From positions 1,798,001 to 1,862,000 of the forward strand of contig NZ_CP107254.1 of NCBI RefSeq assembly GCF_029229925.1: a DNA stretch of 64,000 nt, read 5' to 3'. The notes under the pieces are model-generated. The model saw only the letters and a list, made by a program, of their open reading frames with translations, made no database searches and was not told where the DNA came from. Origin of the DNA: Halorhabdus sp. BNX81. Lineage in GTDB: Archaea; Halobacteriota; Halobacteria; Halobacteriales; Haloarculaceae. The stretch's first letter is position 1. Every line of letters starts with the position of its first letter. Below are positions 7,844 through 16,275 of the stretch, piece after piece. A program made the position numbers and the translations under genes.

Positions 7844-9178
7844 CTATTCGACGTACGTGTACTTGCGCTCGCCCATGCGGCCCCAGCCGTCGAAGACGAA
7901 CTCCGCCTCGGGCGTGGTGAACGCGTCGACGTCCGTGGTCTCGTCGTAGTTGTGAACTTCGTGAATCTGTTCGTATTCCGCGAAGCTGATATCGTAGCGC
8001 TCCCGAAGCTGGCTGTCGACGTTGAGTTGGGCGATCTCCTCCTCCCAGCCCGGCTGGACAGTTTCGACGTGGATCTCCGCCTGCGCACCGCTACCGTACG
8101 AACAGACCAGCATCTCTTCGTCGTCCAGATCACGGCCGTTCTCTCTGGCTTCCTTGAGCGCCGATGCCCGGGCAAGGTGGACGGAGCCGGTGTACCAGTT
8201 CCCGACGTATCGGGAGATACCGAGCGTCGGCTCGACCGTCCGGTCGTACCACTCGCGATAGCGATCGGTCTCGGTCAGGTCATCGGTGTACGCCGACAGC
8301 GCGTCCCGGAACGCCTCGTCGTCCTCGAAGTCCTCGCGACGGGGCTGCATGCCGATTTCCTCGGCGAGTTCCTCCTCGACGTCCGTGTCCCGAGAGATGT
8401 GTCGATAACCGAGTGCTGCACCCTTCCGGACCATCCCGGGGAACGGAATGTGGAACGGGACGACCGCGAAGTCATCAGGATGTAAATCGCGCTGTCGTTC
8501 GACGTCCGTCATCGCTTCTCGCATCCGGGCGAGATACACCTGCATCGAGCGCTTGCCGTCGACGCTCGGGAACTGCTGGTTGGGCTTGAGGAAGTCCGTC
8601 TCGTCGGCGCTGCCAAAGCCCTGGACGGGATCGACCGACGTGAGACTCGGATCCTCGTCGATCAACATCGCGACCGCGCCTGCACCCTGGGTCGCCTCGC
8701 CGGAATCACCGCGGGCGTACAGCGCGGTGTCGGTGGCGATCACCAGTGCCGCGCGTCCCCGATTCTTCCCGGCCTGGATCCAGTTGACCGCGTCGTCGAT
8801 CGCCTGCGTGCCCGCGACGCAGGCGAACTTCCGCTCGCCCTTGTTGGCGTGATGGAAGTCACCCTCGTAAACGTCCTCGAGACACCCAGCGATGTACGTC
8901 GAGGCCGGCTTGGAGTGGTCGAACGCGCTCTCGGTCGCCACGTCGATCCGACCGATATCGTCGGGTTCCAGCCCCTTGCGATCCATCAAGCGCTTGGCCG
9001 CGTTCGCCCCCATCGTCACGATGTCCTCGTACACGTCGGGGAACGAACTCGAATGCAAGCCGAGGCCCTTGGTATATTTCGCGGGATCCTCGTCCTTGGC
9101 GGGGGCGAACGTCTCCGCCAGGTCGAGTTTGAGATTGCCAGTGCGGATCTCGACAGCGTCGATGCCCACTGTAGTCAT
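7844..9178 (-). CDS. hmgB: Hydroxymethylglutaryl-CoA synthase
   Basis: The 444-residue enzyme condenses acetyl-CoA with acetoacetyl-CoA to HMG-CoA, the first committed step towards mevalonate and archaeal isoprenoid lipids. Catalytic features are visible: the nucleophilic Cys in KFACVAGTQA near residue 116, the acid Glu in the VATESAFD region, the general-base His in PFHIPFPGM, and the thiolase-fold motif GNWYTGSVHLARAS. Length and motif order match the longer halophile type rather than the roughly 350-residue form of most other archaea. On the minus strand ACATAAGG lies about 25 bases before the ATG. It is a single-gene unit between two minus- and plus-strand neighbours. Confidence 0.93.
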   Translation of the reverse strand: MTTVGIDAVEIRTGNLKLDLAETFAPAKDEDPAKYTKGLGLHSSSFPDVYEDIVTMGANAAKRLMDRKGLEPDDIGRIDVATESAFDHSKPASTYIAGCLEDVYEGDFHHANKGERKFACVAGTQAIDDAVNWIQAGKNRGRAALVIATDTALYARGDSGEATQGAGAVAMLIDEDPSLTSVDPVQGFGSADETDFLKPNQQFPSVDGKRSMQVYLARMREAMTDVERQRDLHPDDFAVVPFHIPFPGMVRKGAALGYRHISRDTDVEEELAEEIGMQPRREDFEDDEAFRDALSAYTDDLTETDRYREWYDRTVEPTLGISRYVGNWYTGSVHLARASALKEARENGRDLDDEEMLVCSYGSGAQAEIHVETVQPGWEEEIAQLNVDSQLRERYDISFAEYEQIHEVHNYDETTDVDAFTTPEAEFVFDGWGRMGERKYTYVE

Positions 9179-9260
9179 GATTCGTTCCCGGAAACGGAGA
9201 GGTCCCTTATGTTTTTGTCGACTGTGAATTCGTCAATCGTCGAAATATGCGCGACGACGA

Positions 9261-10739
9261 TCACGTCGGTCGCAAGGTCGCCCGGTCAAAGGCAGGCGTC
9301 AGAGTGACTGAGCTGGTCGCCAGTTCTACCCGGAGGCGATACTGCTGGCTCTCCGTCGATAGCCCCGTGACGGCGTGGGAGCCGCTGCCGTCAAGCGTGA
9401 TTTCGTCACTCTGGACGTACGTACCGTCGTTCTCAGGGTCGGATTCGACGTACACCGAGACGTTCGTTCCGGACGGGATCGAGGCGTTCACGTCGGCGAG
9501 CGTGAGCGTGGACGGATCGACGGGTTCGGAAAAGGTTTTGGTGGCCGTGGTAAGCGAGCCAGCGCTCGCGCTGTCCGATAGCTCCTGAATCGCAGCGTCC
9601 GATAGCACCCGGTCGTAGACCTGGAGTTCGTCGATCCGTCCCTCGAAGTATTCCGGACTGCCGCCCGTATCCTCAATGCGGCCAATACTGTCAAAGGCTG
9701 TTGTGATTTGACCCGACTTCGAGGTGACAGTATCCTCCCGTGTCCCGTTGATATAGACCTGAACCTCGCCGCTGGACGCGTCTCGGGTGAGGACCACGTG
9801 ATGCCAGTTATCGTCGGCGACGTTCGTCGAACTCGTCGCGGCAGCGTCGTTCCCAGTCTGAATCCCGATTTGACCGTTGGCGTTGAGCCAGCCCCAGAAG
9901 ATGTCGTCGCCGTCGCCCTCACTTTCGATGCCAGTGATCCCCGGTGCTTCCCACGGCGTGTTGTCCCCGTCCTGTGTGGTCTTGACCCAGAACGAGAGGC
10001 TTGCCGTGTTCCGGAGCGCCGGCATGCCAGTCGCACCCGAGACGTAGTCGCTCGTGCCGTTGAACCGGTAGCTCGTCGTCGAGAGGATCCCAGACTCCCC
10101 AGGCGTTGCACCGACGATGGTGCCGTCGTTGTTTCCGACGATATCCTCGGCCGTCGATCCCTCGTTCTCGTCGAACGGCCAGTACGCGAGTGGGCTCGTT
10201 GCATCCTTCGAAAATCCAAGCTCGACTCGATCTGCACTGTGATCGCCAAAGGAGTCGTGGACAACATTCGATTCAGTGGTAGCCACGTCCCAGTCCGTTG
10301 ACTGCCCCCAGGTTACCGGGGACACACCGATCTTCGGGACATCGAACGTACGATCGTACAGGACCGTATTGGACGGATCGTGGACGATAAATACGGTGGC
10401 CACGTCCGTCGCATTGTGGGCGCGGGTCACTCGCTCCCCGGGGTCGAAATTCTCGGTACTATCTTCCTGTCGGTCCTGAAACGTTCTTAGCGAATGGTTT
10501 TCTCGCCCTCCGGAACGGACATAGACGGTAACCTCGTCGACGGGCAGTTGGGTGCCACCGAGGTGCCTGATCGTGACGTTCGACGCATCAACAGACGCTT
10601 CGAGGTTCACCACGGGTTCGTCCTGCGTATCGATGTTTGTGAGAATTACCCCGCCCACGGCCACCGAGAGGATGACGACGACCGCAGTCATGAGAACGAC
10701 GCCGGTGACTTCGGATTGACTGCGATCGGACGGATTCAT
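9261..10739 (-). CDS. Type IV pilin-like secreted protein with LamG (concanavalin A-like) domain
   Basis: The 492-residue protein begins with a class III (pilin-type) signal: basic residues, SQSEVTG, then a hydrophobic helix VVLMTAVVVILSVAVGGVIL, as processed by archaeal prepilin peptidase. Residues about 40-130 are a pilin-like beta domain. Residues about 185-390 form a LamG/laminin-G jelly roll (PLAYWPFDENEGSTAEDIVG, then SLSFWVKT, DNWHHVVLTRD, GRIDELQVYDRVLS). A threonine/serine-rich beta domain follows to the end. Such proteins are displayed on the cell surface and may bind polysaccharide or other cells. It lies 51 bases downstream of another pilin-like gene on the same strand, so they form a likely operon. 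Confidence 0.82.
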   Translation of the reverse strand: MNPSDRSQSEVTGVVLMTAVVVILSVAVGGVILTNIDTQDEPVVNLEASVDASNVTIRHLGGTQLPVDEVTVYVRSGGRENHSLRTFQDRQEDSTENFDPGERVTRAHNATDVATVFIVHDPSNTVLYDRTFDVPKIGVSPVTWGQSTDWDVATTESNVVHDSFGDHSADRVELGFSKDATSPLAYWPFDENEGSTAEDIVGNNDGTIVGATPGESGILSTTSYRFNGTSDYVSGATGMPALRNTASLSFWVKTTQDGDNTPWEAPGITGIESEGDGDDIFWGWLNANGQIGIQTGNDAAATSSTNVADDNWHHVVLTRDASSGEVQVYINGTREDTVTSKSGQITTAFDSIGRIEDTGGSPEYFEGRIDELQVYDRVLSDAAIQELSDSASAGSLTTATKTFSEPVDPSTLTLADVNASIPSGTNVSVYVESDPENDGTYVQSDEITLDGSGSHAVTGLSTESQQYRLRVELATSSVTLTPAFDRATLRPT

Positions 10740-10790
10740 GCGGATCGGTCAGTATCGTTTGCACTCTTTGGTATGTCAAACATGCGTAGG

Positions 10791-12992
10791 TCAGACATCG
10801 ATGGTGTATTCCCGGCTACTCCCGTCCTCGAAGGATAGGGTGAGCGTGACGGTCTTGCCCTTCATTCCCACCCGATCCCCGTTGCCACTTCCCGTCCTGA
10901 ACTGGCCGAGTTCGAACGAGACGGTATCGCCGCTCTGGATCTCCGCGTTCGTGTCGAGGTCGACATCCACACCGAGATCGATCCGGGCTGCATACTCCCC
11001 GTTTCCACCCGCAAACGTTTCTCCGCCAGGGTTGTTGATATACAGACCAGCCGGCGGATCCGAGACGCTTTCGACGGTCAAGCCAGTAATGGTTGCCGCC
11101 CGGTCGCCGCCGTTGTTCAGATCGAACGTGATCCGGCTGTTCCCGTTTCCACCGACTGTGCCCCCGGATCCGGAGACGTACGTCACACTCTCGGCGATGG
11201 GAGCCGATACAGTCACCTCAGCCGTGTCGAACGAATCCGCACTACTGACGTTTGCGGTATAGTCACCGGCATCACCACTCGCGGTTTGCCACTCGAGTGT
11301 GATCGTCTGGCTTTCCCCGGGATCGAGCGTGACCGATTCGGAATCCCGAAGCCCAGCCACGTCGAGTTCGATCGACTGCGTCTGGGTTTCGTCCCCAGTG
11401 TTCTCGACGGTCGCGTCGACTGCGAGCGTTTCTCCTTCCTCGACCGGCGAGTTCGTCGAGTCGATCGTGACCGCGACGTTCGCTTCCTCATCTAGCGTCC
11501 CCGCGACAGGTATCGTGCCAGTAGTCGATCCACCGGCGTTGTCCGTGACGGTGATGACCATCTCGTAGTCGTCTAGATTGCCACTGAGATCGCCGTTCTC
11601 GAACCACGGGCTGTACCAGCTGAGATCGGTGCTTTCCTCGCCGTCAAGTTGGTCAGTCCCCGCGGTCACGATGTCGCCCGTATCGTCGAGAAGCCGATAC
11701 GAGACGTGGTCGAGGCCCGATCCGCTGTCGTCTGAGACTGTTGATTCGAATACGTACTGTGATACGTCAGTAGCTCCAAAGTTTCGCACAGAGCTACTCC
11801 GATCGAACGACGTCGGACCGTCGATACTTGGCGGCGGCGTGTCCTCGGGGAACGTTCCCACGCGATAGGTCGCCGATTCGGAATCCAGGGCCCCGATCTC
11901 GAGACTGACACGAGCAGGACCACCGCACTCGTAGCTGACGCGACCCTGTTCGCCGGTTCGTTTCGGAGGGATATCACAGTCTCCCCGTTCGACCTGGGGC
12001 TCCACGGTAACGCCACTGACGGGGTTGTTGAACTCGTCACGGACTTCGGCCGAGAAGGTCTCGTTACTGGAGACGTTTTTCGGACCAACAGCCGTGACGT
12101 ACGTGGTTTCCGAATCCGTGGCCCCTGTTCCGAGCGCGACTTTCGCCATTCTGAGATCGTAGGTCTCGTTTTGCGCCAACTCCAGCGTGACCAGCTCGTA
12201 TGCTGCGGCTGGGATCGGCGTTCCTGTGACAGAAGTCACATACCCACTCTGGTTGGTGAACTGCTCCTCGTCGAGGAGCAGCGATTCCCACGCACTGGCC
12301 GACCGCATCGAGGCAAACTGCACGGTGACGTTCTCGCCAGTCACGTTGGTGATCGCCACGTCAGTCTGTGAAGCGCTGATCGCCTCTAGATCGACAGCGG
12401 CAGTGTGGCCCGACCGCTTGTCGTAGGTGCCATCGAGTGCGACCAACGTGAGTTCGCGTCCCTCGATGAGCGTCTGTCCGCTGGCCCACAACTCGGCGTC
12501 GGCAAAGCGTCGAGACAGTACAGAGTTGTCGTACACCAGGTCAGGTGGATCGCGGAACTCGTTATAATCGGGCGCGTACACGACGCCGCCGGAATGTCGC
12601 GTTCGATTCGTTCCGTCCCAGTAGTCCCTGGTTTCGTCGTCGAGTGCTCGTGCGTTCGAAAGCGTGACGTTGACGTCACCGCTGTCAGTCCCCGCAGTGT
12701 AAAGTCGCCCGGACGGCGGGGGTGGGTTGAGTGCGATCACTCTGGCGGGATATGTCGTACCCAGGGACACCCTGATCGAACGTCCGTCTCCACTTCGCGG
12801 TGTCGTCGTAATGCCGTTGCGGAGATCCAGCATGTCCCCTTCGACGGACTGGAGGTGATCTGCCTCGATCTGTTCGTTCTGCGTCGGGACGATAAACGCC
12901 TGATAGAGGGAAAACGCGATCACGAGCACGGCAAACAACAGTACAGCACCGATTTGAATCGCCTGCGCACGCTCGTCGCCCCGGAAGGACAT
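10791..12992 (-). CDS. Large pilin-like surface protein with CARDB/Ig-like domains
   Basis: The 733-residue protein starts at MSFRGDERAQAIQIG; the 16 in-frame residues further upstream are not conserved in character. The N-terminal AQAIQIGAVLLFAVLVIAFSLYQAF is split here as a QAIQIGAVLLF signal and helix found in many haloarchaeal secreted proteins; VEGDMLDLRN and PPPPSGRL follow. The rest is extracytoplasmic and rich in Thr, Ser and Asn with many Asn-X-Ser/Thr glycosylation sites. Residues about 400-500 and about 510-590 look like Ig/CARDB folds (PVEEGETLAVDATVENTGD is the CARDB type). It lies upstream of the LamG pilin gene on the same strand. Function is probably surface adhesion or appendage structure; the sequence does not allow more. 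Confidence 0.75.
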   Translation of the reverse strand: MSFRGDERAQAIQIGAVLLFAVLVIAFSLYQAFIVPTQNEQIEADHLQSVEGDMLDLRNGITTTPRSGDGRSIRVSLGTTYPARVIALNPPPPSGRLYTAGTDSGDVNVTLSNARALDDETRDYWDGTNRTRHSGGVVYAPDYNEFRDPPDLVYDNSVLSRRFADAELWASGQTLIEGRELTLVALDGTYDKRSGHTAAVDLEAISASQTDVAITNVTGENVTVQFASMRSASAWESLLLDEEQFTNQSGYVTSVTGTPIPAAAYELVTLELAQNETYDLRMAKVALGTGATDSETTYVTAVGPKNVSSNETFSAEVRDEFNNPVSGVTVEPQVERGDCDIPPKRTGEQGRVSYECGGPARVSLEIGALDSESATYRVGTFPEDTPPPSIDGPTSFDRSSSVRNFGATDVSQYVFESTVSDDSGSGLDHVSYRLLDDTGDIVTAGTDQLDGEESTDLSWYSPWFENGDLSGNLDDYEMVITVTDNAGGSTTGTIPVAGTLDEEANVAVTIDSTNSPVEEGETLAVDATVENTGDETQTQSIELDVAGLRDSESVTLDPGESQTITLEWQTASGDAGDYTANVSSADSFDTAEVTVSAPIAESVTYVSGSGGTVGGNGNSRITFDLNNGGDRAATITGLTVESVSDPPAGLYINNPGGETFAGGNGEYAARIDLGVDVDLDTNAEIQSGDTVSFELGQFRTGSGNGDRVGMKGKTVTLTLSFEDGSSREYTIDV

Positions 12993-13080
12993 TGTCCCTA
13001 GGTGGGCCGGCCGCGGGTAAAAGTTTGTCTGCCGAACCACCGGACCGCTCCGACTCCGGGCCCCGATCCGCCGTTCCGGC

Positions 13081-13662
13081 TTACTCGTCGTCCTCTTCGA
13101 CGACTTCCGGGTCGCTCATCGCCGTCTGGAGACTGTCTAGCCCGTTGACCCACTCGGCGACCAGTCCGAACTCCAGGTCGTCGACGACCTCCATCGTCAA
13201 CTCCTCTTCGTCGGCGATGATCCGCGTCCCGGCTTGCGCACAATACCCCAGGGCAGCGTCCATGTTCTCTTCGGCTTCGGCCTCGCTGGCGGCGGCGATA
13301 TACTCCGCGACCGAGCCGTCGGCGACGCCACCGGCGACGTACTCTTCGGCGGCATAGAAGACACAGACCAGCGAGGTCTGGACGCCGTCGACGACCATCA
13401 GCTTCTCCTCGTCGGCGATGTCCACCTCGCCGAGGACGATCTCACGGACGCCCTCGAGTTCCTCGAGTGCCCGCTCGGCTTCGAGTTCGCCGTCCTCGTA
13501 GTCAGTGACGATTTTGGCGACAGCGATCGCCGTATCGTCCTGGAGGTTCAACAGGAGACGAGCCGAGTCCTCCTGCTCGGGATCGATATCCTCCGATTCG
13601 ATCCGCTGGATCCAGTTTTGCCACCGTTCCTCTGTGTAGTACTCCCCCGGCGGAGCGCTCAT
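13081..13662 (-). CDS. DUF2150 family protein
   Basis: The 193-residue acidic protein fits the haloarchaeal DUF2150 family from its YTEERWQNWIQRI opening and its helical, Glu- and Ala-rich body. No catalytic motif, signal peptide or membrane helix is visible, so it is cytoplasmic. The family has no established function. It lies 88 bases upstream of the large pilin gene on the same strand, and 91 bases downstream of the dodecin gene, also on that strand, so loose co-transcription is possible. The C-terminus is a run of Asp and Glu typical of halophile surface charge. Confidence 0.75.
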   Translation of the reverse strand: MSAPPGEYYTEERWQNWIQRIESEDIDPEQEDSARLLLNLQDDTAIAVAKIVTDYEDGELEAERALEELEGVREIVLGEVDIADEEKLMVVDGVQTSLVCVFYAAEEYVAGGVADGSVAEYIAAASEAEAEENMDAALGYCAQAGTRIIADEEELTMEVVDDLEFGLVAEWVNGLDSLQTAMSDPEVVEEDDE

Positions 13663-13753
13663 ACCTCTCCGTTCGTGTCTCGGGGGATATGGCTTTCGCT
13701 ACCGATCACGTGTCACCCGAGACCACTCACCGTCGAGAGTGACCGACACCCCG

Positions 13754-13954
13754 TCAGTCGAGCAGTTCGAACGCGACAGTCACTTCGGCCTGGTACTCGC
13801 GATCGTCGGCGGTCGCCACTTCGACGCCCAGTTGGTCGACCTCGATCCACTGGACGTTCTCCAGCGTATCCTGTGCTCGATCGATCGCGTCGTCTGTCGC
13901 CGCATCGAAGCCGTCGGGACTCGTTCCCACGAGGGTTACCTTTTTGAACACCAT
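13754..13954 (-). CDS. Dodecin (flavin-storage protein)
   Basis: The 66-residue protein starts at [16 protein letters not shown]. The longer frame upstream is not real: it has no start signal and its sequence is unlike any dodecin. Length and sequence are those of dodecins, which assemble into hollow 12-mers that bind flavin pairs. The [16 protein letters not shown] segment and the Trp in [12 protein letters not shown], which stacks against the isoalloxazine ring, are both present. In Halobacterium salinarum dodecin stores riboflavin and lumichrome and protects against photo-damage. It is a stand-alone gene with a 228-base upstream gap shared with the Usp gene on the other strand. Confidence 0.92.
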   Translation of the reverse strand: MVFKKVTLVGTSPDGFDAATDDAIDRAQDTLENVQWIEVDQLGVEVATADDREYQAEVTVAFELLD

Positions 13955-14182
13955 AGCGGCAACCACGTGTCCATCACAGGTACCTTCTTCGATACCGACA
14001 ACTCTGTCCCCAGGTCGGTCCCGACGCCCCGAAGCGGAATCCAGGGACAGCTGAGGAACCCACTCGGCTCGAGTGTAGAAACGGCATCTCCACGCGAGAG
14101 GCGTCTTCGAGACGCGCGGCTCGATCGATCTCTTGGCAGTGTGTTCAATACGAAACGTTGAGGCGTCCCCGGGACGGACATA
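13955..14182. other. Dodecin/Usp divergent intergenic region
   Basis: The 228-base divergent gap contains a perfect short palindrome GCGTCT-TCG-AGACGC at 14101-14115, a candidate operator or structural hairpin. No ORF with family-like sequence and no RNA gene is evident. Promoters for both neighbours must lie here, although neither TATA box is clear. Confidence 0.4.
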
Positions 14183-14593
14183 GTGTCGATGACAACGGTG
14201 ACGGTTCCGATCCGGTACCCACTCAGCGAACACTCGGAGGCGACGCTGGCCAGAGCGATCGACGTCGCCGAGGCGGAGAACGCTGATCTGACGATCCTAC
14301 ACGTCAATCTCTACCAACACAACGGGCACGTCACGCGAGCCGAGCTCAAGTCCGCGGTCGAGGACGTGTTTGGCCATCTGCCGCGGACGCGATACGCGAT
14401 CCGAACCGGCCTGCTCGTCGAAGAGACCATCCTCGAAGAGGTCGCCGCTGAAGGAGCCGACGTGGTGGTGATTGGAAAGAAACAGGTCGGTCGATGGCGG
14501 CGGATGGTCCGGCGGTTGGTGGACGATCCCGACGTCGCAACCTTCCTCGAAACCGAACTTGACTGTCGGATCGTGACTGCTTCAGTCGAGTAG
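14183..14593 (+). CDS. Universal stress protein (UspA family)
   Basis: The protein of about 135 residues has the UspA fold: a first strand [34 protein letters not shown], and near the end [17 protein letters not shown]. The GTG at 14183 and the ATG at 14189 are both possible starts and differ by two residues. The usual ATP-binding G-2x-G-9x-G(S/T) pattern is imperfect: [11 protein letters not shown] lacks the second glycine spacing and the final Gly-Ser. It may therefore be a non-nucleotide-binding Usp. Role in stress response is inferred from family only. Confidence 0.8.
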   Translation: MSMTTVTVPIRYPLSEHSEATLARAIDVAEAENADLTILHVNLYQHNGHVTRAELKSAVEDVFGHLPRTRYAIRTGLLVEETILEEVAAEGADVVVIGKKQVGRWRRMVRRLVDDPDVATFLETELDCRIVTASVE

Positions 14594-14637
14594 CCAATCG
14601 GCGTCTCTCGACCGAGCTGCAAACGCCTGCACACCAA

Positions 14638-15699
14638 TCACTCGGAGCGGTCGCGATACTCTTGGCGTTCGTCGTCGACAGCCGCCTCGCTAGATGGGGG
14701 CTGTCTTCCAGGTGACTCCGAGACTCCTTCGTCGTGACTGACCCGCAACTGGCCACTTGTATCATCAAACATCAAGTGGGAGTGGGGATAGGCGATCTCA
14801 ACGTCCAGATCCTCGATCGCGTCCCAGAGCGCAGTCTGTATCTGTGACCTGACTGCTTGCATCCGGTATGGTTCTTCGATCCAGTACCGGAGAGTCAGAT
14901 TAATGCCATGATCGCCGAATTCGGCAATCTGGCAGACTGGACTCGCTGGATACCGGGCGGCCCCAACTCGGATGTCCGGCCCGCCGCCGATGACGCCCTC
15001 GACCGACCGGGCTGCCTGGACGAAGCGCTCGCGTGCCAGTTCCAGATCACTTTCGTATGTGACCACAATGTCGATCGATTCCCGAACGCGCGCGTCCTCT
15101 GCGGAGTAATTAACGACATCCCGCTCGCGGATCGTCCCGTTCGGGATAACCAGAAACGTATTGTCCAGCGTGAATATCTTGGTGTATCGCAGTGTGATAT
15201 CTTCGACGAACCCGCGCTGACCTGTGTCGGCCAGTTCGACCATGTCGCCGATCTCGTAGGGTTGATCGGCCAGCAGGAAGACGCCGCTGATGACGCTGCC
15301 GACAATTGGGGCGAGGATGACACCGATGACAGCGGAAAAGACAGTCACCGAGAGGGCGATATCCCCCAGTTTGAGTCCAAAGATGCGAAGGATCACAAGG
15401 AGCGCGAGGATGAACACGCCGGCTCGAATCCCGCGAATGAACGCTCGAGTCAGGCTTGGCCGTCGAAACTGGCGCGCGATCCGCCGGCCGAGCAATTCGA
15501 TCAGTAGTCGGCTGGCGGCCCAGGCAAGTCCAAGGACAACGACGACAGAGACCAAATCGAGAGTCCACCCAGGGATCCACGTCGGAATCCACTCGACAGT
15601 CTGGATCGGATTCGCGGCCTCGGTCGTCGTGGCCCCAACCACGTCGATCCACCCGACGGCCAGCGGTTGCATGCGAAAATCGACACCCCGGTTGCTCAA
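14638..15699 (-). CDS. Small-conductance mechanosensitive ion channel (MscS family)
   Basis: The protein has 353 residues, or 344 if translation starts at the internal ATG (15672). It shows three N-terminal membrane helices; the third, pore-lining helix includes AVIGVILAPIVGSVISGVFLLADQPYEIGDMVEL, here split as the PIVGSVISGV and DQPYEIGDMV signatures of MscS. A beta domain (RYTKIFTLDNTFLVIPNG) and an alpha/beta cytoplasmic cage follow. It opens under membrane tension to release solutes on hypo-osmotic shock, which is a frequent danger for halophiles. The acidic, disordered C-terminal tail after residue 310 is a halophile extension. Confidence 0.9.
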   Translation of the reverse strand: MSNRGVDFRMQPLAVGWIDVVGATTTEAANPIQTVEWIPTWIPGWTLDLVSVVVVLGLAWAASRLLIELLGRRIARQFRRPSLTRAFIRGIRAGVFILALLVILRIFGLKLGDIALSVTVFSAVIGVILAPIVGSVISGVFLLADQPYEIGDMVELADTGQRGFVEDITLRYTKIFTLDNTFLVIPNGTIRERDVVNYSAEDARVRESIDIVVTYESDLELARERFVQAARSVEGVIGGGPDIRVGAARYPASPVCQIAEFGDHGINLTLRYWIEEPYRMQAVRSQIQTALWDAIEDLDVEIAYPHSHLMFDDTSGQLRVSHDEGVSESPGRQPPSSEAAVDDERQEYRDRSE

Positions 15700-15774
15700 A
15701 AGGGTTGTGTTGAGGGGGATCCGTCGACACCGGCAACCATCGGTTCTGTCAATCCGGCGAGCGGCGGCGAGGGG

Positions 15775-15787
15775 GATTTTTATCGCT
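15775..15787 (+). promoter_or_regulatory. TATA-like promoter of the small pilin gene
   Basis: GGGATTTTTATCG lies about 28 bases before the ATG at 15810. This is the distance expected when transcription starts at or next to the start codon, so the transcript is probably leaderless. Confidence 0.5.
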
Positions 15788-15809
15788 CCGGCCGTAACTC
15801 CGAACCGAG

Positions 15810-16265
15810 ATGGACCCGGTCACGCCTGGGGGCGATCAGGATGAACGCGGGGTCTCGGAGATGACTGCAGTCGTCACCCTCGTCGGCATCGCGTTCATCC
15901 TGGTGGCCGGGGTCGGAATCAGCGCGTTCCTGTTTACGGGCGATACGTCCGGACCACCACAGGCCAACTTCACCTACGAGTACATCGATGGGGCGAACGC
16001 GCTCCTCATCGAGCACGACCGCGGCGACGAGATCCGGGGCGGTGATCTCTACGTCGATGGCCCTGACAACAACGTCACGTGGGCGAGCCTGGCCGGGTCG
16101 AACGAGTCAGCCCTCGTCGTCCCGGACGATCAAGTCCAGGTCAGTGAAGCGAGTGCCTACGGCGCGATAGTCCGATCGAGCAGTCGATTCCGGATCATCT
16201 ACCACAACGCCTCACTGAACGAATCGGTCGTGCTCTCACGCTGGAACGGCGATACGGGAATCTAG
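15810..16265 (+). CDS. Archaeal type IV pilin N-terminal domain protein
   Basis: The 151-residue protein carries the haloarchaeal pilin signal: a charged start, RGVSEMTAVVTLVGIAFILV with the cleavage region before the hydrophobic helix, then a small extracellular beta domain with three Asn-X-Ser/Thr sites. Prepilin peptidase would cleave before the helix, which then packs into a pilus core or stays as a membrane anchor. The gene stands alone and converges with rtcB (10 bases between stops). It resembles adhesion pilins such as PilA in general layout, but the specific pilus cannot be named. Confidence 0.8.
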   Translation: MDPVTPGGDQDERGVSEMTAVVTLVGIAFILVAGVGISAFLFTGDTSGPPQANFTYEYIDGANALLIEHDRGDEIRGGDLYVDGPDNNVTWASLAGSNESALVVPDDQVQVSEASAYGAIVRSSSRFRIIYHNASLNESVVLSRWNGDTGI

Positions 16266-16275
16266 GCCATACACC

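Noticed and set aside
14101-14115. Terminator hairpin
   Set aside because: The GCGTCT-TCG-AGACGC palindrome lies upstream of both neighbours (divergent promoters) and has no T-run.
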